Of a stretch of DNA of 64,000 nucleotides, positions 57,245 through 64,000 are shown one piece after another. Source of the stretch: Macrostomum hystrix. Its lineage: Eukaryota > Platyhelminthes > Macrostomidae. Both the position numbers and the translations under genes were made by a program. Location: NCBI GenBank assembly GCA_950097015.1, contig CATNEN010000003.1, positions 7,404,001 through 7,468,000 on the forward strand. The letters run 5' to 3'. How positions within the stretch are numbered: the first letter of the stretch is position 1; every line of letters begins with the position of its first letter. The notes beneath the pieces were generated by a model. That model ran no database searches and was not told the DNA's origin. It saw only the letters and a list, made by a program, of their open reading frames with translations.

Positions 57245-57945
57245 ACTGGGGAGTCATCATCAAAATGGGGATCATGGTAAACTGGGGGATAATCGTCAAC
57301 TGGGGGATCATGGTAAACTGGGGGATAATTGTCAACTGTGGGATCGTTGTCAACTGGGGGTTCATTGTCAACTGGGGGATCATTGTCAACTAGGGGATCA
57401 TCATCAACTGGGGGATCATTGTCAACTGGGTGATCATCATCAACTGGGGGATCATTGTCAACTGGGGGATCATTGTCAACTGGGGGATCATTGTCAACTG
57501 GGGGATCATTTTCAACTGGGGGATCATCATCAACTGGGGGATCATCATCAACTGGGTGATCATTGTGAACTGGGGGATCTTTGTCAACTGGGGGATCATT
57601 GTCAACTGTGGGATCATTGTCAACTGGGGGATCATTGTCAAATGGGGGATCATTGTCAACTGTGGGATCGTTGTCAACTGGGGGTTCATTGTCAACTGGG
57701 GGTTCATTGTCAACTGGGGGATCATCATCAACTGGGGGATCATCATCAACTGGGTGATCATTGTGAACTGGGGGATCTTTGTCAACTGGGGGATCATTGT
57801 TAACTGTGGGATCATTGTCAACTGGGGGATCATTGTCAAATGGGGGATCATTGTCAACTGTGGGATCGTTGTCAACTGGGGGTTCATTGTCAACTGGGGG
57901 TTCATTGTCAACTGGGGGATCATTGTCAACTGGGGGTTCATTGTA
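57245..57945. repeat. 18-bp minisatellite next to the 23-bp array
   Basis: About 38 copies of GGGGGATCATTGTCAACT with CATCATCAACT, GTGGGATC and GGGGGTTC variants. A block of about 240 bp is duplicated within it (near 57430-57690 and 57690-57930). Since 18 is a multiple of three, frames reading GDHCQL or IVNWGI stay open for 200 residues on both strands; this is not coding. Confidence 0.93.
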
Positions 57946-58235
57946 GCTTTAAAAAGCTGTAAATTCAGCTGCTAAAAAGTATATACTAGACGAATTAAAA
58001 GTATTTCTGCTCCCCGAAGGGGGGCAAAACATGCTAGTCAATTTCTATAATTATACTCATATTTATTGTTTCTATAGGGATATAGATTTTGAAATAAAAA
58101 ATTAAACATCATTATCAAGATAAATACTATGATCTGCTATATTCATACTCAGATGTATCAGAATTCCATCAATTTACACTAAAATTAAATTTTTTCAGAT
58201 TAATCTGTTTAGTATCAGCCCTCATTTATTCAGTT
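57946..58235. other. Short upstream region of RNF141
   Basis: AT-rich, with a small foldback (CTCCCCGAAGGGGGG) near 58011. The sequence just before the start, TTTATTCAG at 58226-58234, could also be an acceptor for a further 5' exon. Confidence 0.35.
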
Positions 58236-59492
58236 ATGCACCGTCTTCAAGACGAATTTAATGCCATCCGCGAGGTCAGCAATTTAACTGTTGAACAATT
58301 GACACTTAGAGTTGATGAACTCAATAGTCTCTGCCAAAGAGAACTAGCCAACCAGCCTACTAGGCTTGAGTTCACCATCTGTCGCATGCCGCCGCCTCAC
58401 CTATTCCTGCTGTGGAAGGCCATGGTTAAAATTGAATGCCGCAAATTGGAGGCTTCCACTGGTCGAACTTTGTCTGTTAGACTGCTTAGCCTTCGACAGC
58501 TCATGTCCCTCAGTAGGGATCTGTGCTCATACAGTCTACTACCTGCGGCCAGCGGAGGTGGCAGTGGTGCCAGAGCTGCTTCGGAACTGACTGCTTCAGT
58601 GGTGCTGCAACTATTGCCGTCAGACGATGATTCAGAATCTGCCGCTGGTAATTCTATGAAGCCAACTGCTGTAGGTGAGGCGTTCGGAAACTTTTAAATC
58701 ACTGAAAGCTGTTTCTAATTAAAAAATGCGGTTTAAACTCTTGAATCAACAAATTCTAGGGTAGTAGCTTGGATATTTTCTACGGGTAAAATCAAGTCAA
58801 CGTTTGATTAAGAAACAATCATGAGATTTAGGATCATTATCCCTGAGATTTAGGATCATTATCCCTGAGATTTAGGATCATTATCCCGAACGAGATTTAG
58901 GATCATTATCCCGAACGAGATTTAGGATCATTATCCCTGAGATTTAGGGTCATTATCCCGAACGAGATTTAGGATCATTATCCCTGAGATTTAGGGTCAT
59001 TATCCCGAACGAGATTTAGGATCATTTTAATTTAATTTCATTCATTTAATTCATTAAATTGTTATTTTTAGGTTTGAGATCATTTAAACGAAAAACTTAA
59101 TTACGATTACAATTTCCTACGCATGTAAGTACAAGTATGGAATAGATTCGAAATATACTTTTCTACTCGCACATTCCACTGCATTTTCAGCAGGTAGCGA
59201 TGTGGAAGAGTGCTGCATCTGCATGGATAGCCAGGCCGATGTTTTGTTAGCCTGCGCGCACGCCTATTGTCAGACCTGCATTCAGCGATGGCTGCAGCAG
59301 CAGCAAGGAACTAGCAATGCAGCCGCAACCAACGATGCCACCTGCCCTCTCTGCCGCAGTCACGTGTCCGGCGAGAACAGCTGGATCATCGCATCGGCGC
59401 CGGAAGTTAACCAGTTCGACGCGGCCGAGCTAATGCTCAACGCTGTCGATCGAATTGGCCATCCTGTGCCTAAATATTCCCAGAACCATTAG
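58236..59492 (+). CDS. RNF141: RING finger protein RNF141-like, two exons, 246 aa
   Basis: Exon 1 is 58236-58674 (ATG; MHRLQDEFNAIREVSNLTVE) and exon 2 is 59191-59492, joined in phase. The N-terminal half matches the RNF141 (ZNF230) pattern of L-T-x-E-x-L-x-x-R-V-x-E-L-N followed by F-x-x-W-K-x-x-V-x-I-x-C. The C-terminal half has a C3HC4 RING: C-C-I-C-M-D, A-C-A-H-A-Y-C-Q-T-C-I-Q-R-W, C-P-L-C, then S-W-I-I-A-S-A-P and a terminal helix as in human RNF141 (230 aa). The loop before the last cysteine pair is expanded by a Gln/Ala/Asn insertion. The RING implies E3 ubiquitin ligase activity. The human protein begins MGQQ (a myristoylation-type start); here that is absent or lies in an unseen upstream exon. 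The acceptor of exon 2 is a CAGCAG tandem, so the product may vary by one Ala. Confidence 0.88.
58822..59020. repeat. Short 22/25-bp tandem array in the RNF141 intron
   Basis: About eight copies of GATTTAGGATCATTATCCC joined alternately by TGA or GAACGA, giving 22- and 25-bp units. Confidence 0.85.
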
Positions 59493-59835
59493 AGCCTACT
59501 ATGAGTAGTGCACTTGGATTTAGTAGAGCTACTAAAAGTAGTAGTAATAAAGCAGGGGGGTGTGGCACGGTGGCCTTTCTATTAAATGGACTGTACAGCT
59601 GTACAGTAGTGTTTAGTTGTACACATCTGGGCTATTTAAGCTTTATTTTGCATCGCGTCAGTATTATGAATATGAGTCGTATTATTACGAATGTTTTACA
59701 ACATTCGCTTTAACTTAGTATAGATTGTTGTTATTGTACATCACAATTGTATAATATTATCGTATTCTTATGTATTCAGTTAACTGATGTGATAGCTGTG
59801 AAAGATTTGATTGAAATATTTTGTCTTGAGTTTTA

Positions 59836-59841
59836 AATAAA
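59836..59841 (+). terminator. Polyadenylation signal of RNF141
   Basis: AATAAA lies 344 bases after the stop codon in AT-rich 3' sequence; another AATAAA (59988-59993) follows about 150 bases on. Confidence 0.5.
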
Positions 59842-60820
59842 TACACATAAATTATTGAGTTAATTATTTGCTAATACGTTCAGCAGTTCTTTTATTTACA
59901 ACCGATGCTACAATGATAATTTTTTTATTTTTTTTTAATCCACATAGATTTATTCTAGATTTATCCTCTATTAACAGTCATTGCTTGGTAATAAATACAC
60001 TTAACTGTTGTAATTTATAGACATGCTTTTATTTTGTAATGAATTCAGATAAAAAGAGTTATTTTTATTGTCTATTTTTTATAATATTTGTCTCCTATAG
60101 ATCAATAAACAAATATGGCAGTAAATCATCTTTTTGCCATTGTACATTTAGCTAGCAAGTGAAAAGACGTAAATAACTCATTCGGAGTAATTTATTTTTG
60201 GAAGCTATAAATTTTTTTATTTTATCAAAACGGCCCTTCCAAGGCCTACACTTAAGTGGTAGATTAGCCCAACAAATTTTGGCAAATTGAACGGCAAGCT
60301 GTTAAATAGCAAGAAAAAAATTTTCTACTAAATAAGTTATTTCATTCCTTCTTAATTGTCTTATATTATTTAGTTCAAGCAATAAATAGTCTACTAAGTG
60401 TCGTATTGTATTGAAAAGCTTTAACATAGAACTATATGTGTACTATGGAAATAGATAGCTAGTTAATGTACTTTTTGAGAAGTATTCGTTTTCTTGAAAC
60501 AACTAGTAATCCGTTCATCCGTTTGTTTTGTACATCGACAGCACTTTGCCAGCAACTGGATGAAAAGGATTGTTCCTTTCAAATTTCGAAAATGTCTGCC
60601 TAATTGATAAATTATGAATTCATTATGTAAGCGGGCATGGCTGGAGCCGTTTTGGCAACGCAGGTGTATGATAATAAATAGTAAAAAATTCGCGAATCAT
60701 CATCAGATGCCTCTTACTTTTACTGGGAACAGTAGCCATGGTAACTAATTGAATAATCAAGAGTTAAGAGAGAAATTGTGTCCACTACCGTTGAAGAGCG
60801 GCTATACGCTCGTAACAGGG
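59842..60820. other. AT-rich intergenic stretch
   Basis: Nothing coding or repetitive is recognised between RNF141 and the channel promoter region. Confidence 0.4.
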
Positions 60821-60840
60821 AGGCGGGAGCCTATATAGCA
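60821..60840 (+). promoter_or_regulatory. Candidate TATA promoter of the DEG/ENaC gene
   Basis: AGGCGGGAGCCTATATAGCA combines a GC-box-like GGCGGG with TATATAG. Transcription would start near 60862, leaving a 5' UTR of about 420 bases with a CT-rich run (61130-61160) and an upstream ATG at 61002 that opens a 61-codon frame ending at 61187. Confidence 0.4.
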
Positions 60841-61281
60841 AAGTGTTATGCCTGCTGGCTGCTGTCAGATGGGAGAGGAAGAAAAAACAGGCAGAAATAA
60901 AGTGACGGCTTCTCAGATTAGTTCTAGCCAGTTTTCCAGCACAATCATGCATTGTCGTGCTCCAATCCGATTTCTGCAGTTTCTAAGTCTTTTCTGTCAC
61001 CATGAGTACCAGTGCCAGCGGCGCAGAAATTGTTGGGCTAGCTTGTAAGCAATTCCAACCAGAATTAACCAGCCAACCAACCGGCAGTTCTCAGCTTCTC
61101 ACACGGACATTGGGCAAACAGTTCTCAACTCTCTCTCTCTATCTGTCTCTCTCTTTTCCTTTCTCTGAACTGTTTTCACTCCAATAATAAGAACTCGAAG
61201 CTGTCAGTTCGCAGAAACCGCCGAGTCAACGGGTAATTTGGTGATAAATCTACGAGATACTTTACTGAACTTTTCTCGGCA

Positions 61282-62508
61282 ATGAATTTGGCTCAGAGTC
61301 AGTCCAAGACTGCTCAGGCTCGACTGAGAGCGGCCGAGTTTGCTGCCAACACCAGCGGTCACGGCTACAGGAAACTGGTCCAACCCGGTTCTGGCTCCAT
61401 GGTCTCGGTAGTGTGGCTTTTCTGCCTTCTAGGAGCTTTGGCCGGTCTGGGCTTTCATATCTACCTGTTGGCGGCGCAGTTCTTTGCTTACGATAAGCGA
61501 GTTCTCACCTTTCATCGCCTGGAGCCGTTGCCCTATCCGAAGGTTGTGCTGTGCCCCACAACCTACTGGTCGGACTATCTCATGTCGCAGGCGACTGTCG
61601 AAGCCCAACTAATTAGAAAGCTTCACAATCGTCTATTGAACGAGTCGACGCCATTCTTCAAGATTGGCAAGGAGGCTGAACGAGAATCTGCGGTGGACAA
61701 GATGCTGCTTGACACCTACGCTGAGAATAAGCTACCCGAGTTAAATAATGTGTCCGCTTCGCTAGATACTTTTCTGCTATCGTGTAGCTACAACTACGCC
61801 AGTTGTAGTGCTGCTAATTTTAGTAGAATCACATCCGATAGGTGAGTTAATTAGTGTCTATGTAAATTGATAACTGCAGTCGCTACAAAACTTATGTGCG
61901 TGAACTAGCAGTTATTTCTATGGCAAAACCTCATTTTGCGCACTCGTTCAGAGTAAAACGGCATTCAGGAAAGCCGACTTGAGTGTCTATGGTATAAAGC
62001 ACTAATTGTTTGCGATCTGGAATTCTCTAACGCTTTCAGCTTCGATTGTCTATGGCCAATCCTGTACTCAGCAAAGGCGTATGATGTTTCTGCCATAGAA
62101 GTAAAATGTATAAATTACAGCTCGACTGGGTGTGTAAAAGAATGCCTATTCAGAACAAAGGGTTGGTGTATCGTGGCTTGTTAATAATTCATATTCATCG
62201 CTGACCAAATCATCAGATATGGCTTCTGCTACATGTTCCGACCAACCAATCAGCAAATCTATGGCGGATATGACACCGGACTAACCCTGACGTTAGCCTA
62301 CGAAGGCAGTCAGGAGGCCTATCTGACCGAGAGCCTGCGTTACAGTCGCGGCTACATTGTGCTAGTCACCGCCTACGACAAATTTGTGAACTTCTTTCGC
62401 GCTGCTCCAATCGCCGCAGGGGTTGGCTATCGCACCGACATCTCGCTGCTGCTGCAGAGAACAAACCGACTGGCTAGCCCGAAGGATCCCTGCACTAATA
62501 GGCATCAG
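61282..62508 (+). CDS. DEG/ENaC-family sodium channel, N-terminal part (continues past window)
   Basis: Exon 1 is 61282-61841 and exon 2 is 62217-62508, joined in phase across a GT-AG intron; together they give 284 residues. The cytoplasmic N-terminus contains the family's His-Gly gating motif (NTSGHGYRKL). A first membrane segment follows (about residues 41-70, VSVVWLFCLLGALAG), then the post-TM1 motif (L-P-Y-P-K-V-V-L-C-P). The exon joint completes the conserved finger/palm signature: C-S-Y-N-Y-A-S-C-S-A-A-N-F before it and R-Y-G-F-C-Y-M-F after it. The frame ends at a CAG/GTGAGA donor in phase 0. The cysteine-rich extracellular rest, TM2 and the selectivity filter are not in this window. 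Family members form trimeric amiloride-sensitive Na+ channels gated by acid, peptides or force; the sequence does not decide which. Confidence 0.9.
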
Positions 62509-62564
62509 GTGAGACTGCTGACGGTCTGGCATTCCTTGCTAATTGGCTATCTAACAGGAGAGTG

Positions 62565-63150
62565 TCCAGTCTAAACGGTTAGTGTCTAGTCTAAAAGGTT
62601 TAGCGTCGTGTCTAACATGTTTAGCGTCATATCTAACATGTTTAGCGTCATATCTAACATGTTTAGCATCCTGTCTAAAAGGTTAAGCGTCCTATCTAAC
62701 AGGTTTAGCGTCATGTCTAACGGGTTTAGCGTCATGTCTAACGGGTTTAGCGTCATGTCTAACGGGTTTAGCGTCATGTCTAACATGTTAAGCACACTGT
62801 GTAACACTTTTAGTACCCCGTTTAAAATGTTTAGTGTCCTGTCTAACAGCTTTAGCGTTCTGTCTAACGGGTTAGGTATCCTGTTTAACTGGGGTTTAGT
62901 ATCCTGTCTAACAGTTTTAGTATCCTGTCTAACAGGTTTATTATCCTGTCTAACAGGTTTAGTATCCTGTCTAACAGGAGTTTAGTATACTGTCTAACAT
63001 GTTAAGCGTATTGTCTAACACGTTCAGCATACTGTCTAATTTTTTTATTTTCGTGTCGAACATGTTCAGCATACTGTCTAACACTTTTAGTATCCTGTCT
63101 AACAGATTTAGTGTCCTCTCTAACATATTTAGCGTCCTATGTAACAGGCT
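62565..63150. repeat. 21-bp minisatellite in the DEG/ENaC intron
   Basis: About 28 copies of GTCTAACAGGTTTAGCGTCCT with many substitutions, starting about 55 bases after the donor of exon 2. The multiple-of-three unit leaves frames open on both strands. Confidence 0.9.
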
Positions 63151-63545
63151 TTCTTCTGATGAGTGTTTCAGAACAGACTCAACACTTTTACCGAAACAAT
63201 GGGTTGTGTGGTGAAACAAAAGCTCTTGAGAAAATTAGTACTCCAAAAAGCGAAAAGAAACTGTAAAAAAGGATCCTTGCCAAACATGGTACGATAATAT
63301 AGCGACCCGCATTTATTTCTGGCCATTAAATTTCTTCTCTACTTTACCTGTCATTTGACGAAACTGATTGCGACATTAATTAATTTGAAGTACAATTTTT
63401 AATTAGCAACGGTTAGACTGATCCAGTTCTTGATTTGGCAAGTTACAAAGAGGTACTGCAAGCTAGTGTGGGATCGCTTCGCTCAATATTTTCCCTTCGA
63501 CTCTCGTTTTTAATTGTAATTTAGCAATATGCTTTCAACCCTATA
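63151..63545. other. Intron of the DEG/ENaC gene
   Basis: AT-rich sequence with no channel exon recognisable. Confidence 0.4.
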
Positions 63546-63665
63546 TGCGTGGGACTTATGACTTAGAAGTCGGGGGTTCGATTCCCGACAACACTGAAAC
63601 AATTAGTGTCCTTCAAAAAGACGCTTAACTCTGCATTGCTTCACTTCAACCGGCTAGAAAATTAA
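63546..63665 (+). repeat. SINE family 2, 5'-truncated
   Basis: It contains the B-box (GTCGGGGGTTCGATTCCCGA) and body words GTGTCCTTCAAAAAGACGCTT and CTCTGCATTGCTTCACTTCA, but lacks the A-box side of the head. Confidence 0.7.
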
Positions 63666-64000
63666 AACACAAACGAACTGAAAAGATACACTAGCTCGCA
63701 TTTTTAATTAAAATCTCGCTAACAACAATATTACGAGTATCAGGCTGTCCGATTCCCGAATCCTCCATATGCTATTACAAAGTACGCAATCTTCATATAT
63801 TCATATATATTCATTTACATTAGTCTGCTCCAATTCTCGTTCGCTACGTTTGAACCATAGACAATCTCCAAGCTTCCACTGTACGCTCGTACTCTATAAC
63901 TCGTATTATCAATAAAGCAAGCGCGGGGCTTTGCCCCAAAAGAGAAACTTTCTACCTTACCACAGCAGCAGCAGCATATCCGTTTATTGTCACTGCCTGA
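63666..64000. other. Intron sequence to the window edge
   Basis: AT-rich sequence with a small hairpin (GCGGGGCTTTGCCCC near 63922) and a CAGCAGCAGCAG tract near 63965. No exon is recognised. Confidence 0.35.

Noticed and set aside
57189-57975. 200-residue frames on both strands (GDHCQL, IVNWGI, PQLTMI repeats)
   Set aside because: A product of an 18-bp unit divisible by three; no flanking coding features.
62040-62165. Candidate middle exon of the DEG/ENaC gene (starting SFDCLWPILYS)
   Set aside because: Its only phase-compatible donor would create a TGA at the next joint, and exon 1 joins exon 2 directly at the conserved N-F to G-F-C-Y signature.
62586-63219. Frames repeating SNMFSV and MLNLLD
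   Set aside because: A 21-bp array in the DEG/ENaC intron; no homology and open on both strands.

Overview
The window is nuclear DNA from a metazoan. Genes are split by short GT-AG introns, several reading frames match animal-specific families (polycystin-1, RNF141, CSDE1/UNR, TAF13, CCDC86, DEG/ENaC), and the gene space is full of tRNA-derived SINEs, DNA transposons and minisatellites. Small introns, tandem polycystin genes and very abundant minisatellites would suit a lophotrochozoan such as a flatworm; that placement is inference and no species marker is present.

Layout. 1-995: the 3' end of one polycystin-1-like gene. 3890-22486 (+): a complete second polycystin-1-like gene, for which I could join 25 exons through GT-AG introns with phase kept throughout, giving 3515 codons plus stop: signal peptide, WSC, PKD repeats, REJ, GAIN/GPS, PLAT, then the polycystin/TRPP-like channel with 11 expected membrane segments. 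23070-26020 (-): a three-exon unknown gene of 201 aa whose first intron carries a SINE split by an inserted transposon and a palindrome cluster. 27978-28777 (+): a two-exon Gln-rich unknown protein. 31891-32274 (-): the last exon of CCDC86/Cgr1. 35038-38306 (-): a complete four-exon CSDE1/UNR-like cold-shock-domain gene. 39601-40008 (-): single-exon TAF13. 40-54 kb: a transposon-rich, gene-poor stretch with an almost intact mariner, a decayed two-part Merlin/ISXO2-type locus, a Mutator-like foldback element with an 11-bp target duplication, and a small MITE family. 58236-59492 (+): RNF141. 61282-62508 (+, continuing past the window): the 5' part of a DEG/ENaC sodium channel.

At least thirteen unrelated tandem arrays (units 18-47 bp) occupy about a sixth of the window, most of them inside introns or just outside genes. 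They produce many long but meaningless open frames. The host genes look functionally independent: a sensory or ciliary membrane receptor-channel pair, an ion channel, a ubiquitin ligase, an RNA-binding translation regulator, a TFIID subunit and an rRNA-processing factor. I found no operon, no CRISPR array and no obviously new multi-gene system. The most unusual signals are the nested palindromic composite in the SINE, the possible two-protein transposon at 45.0-47.8 kb, and the higher-order structure of the 23-bp satellite.
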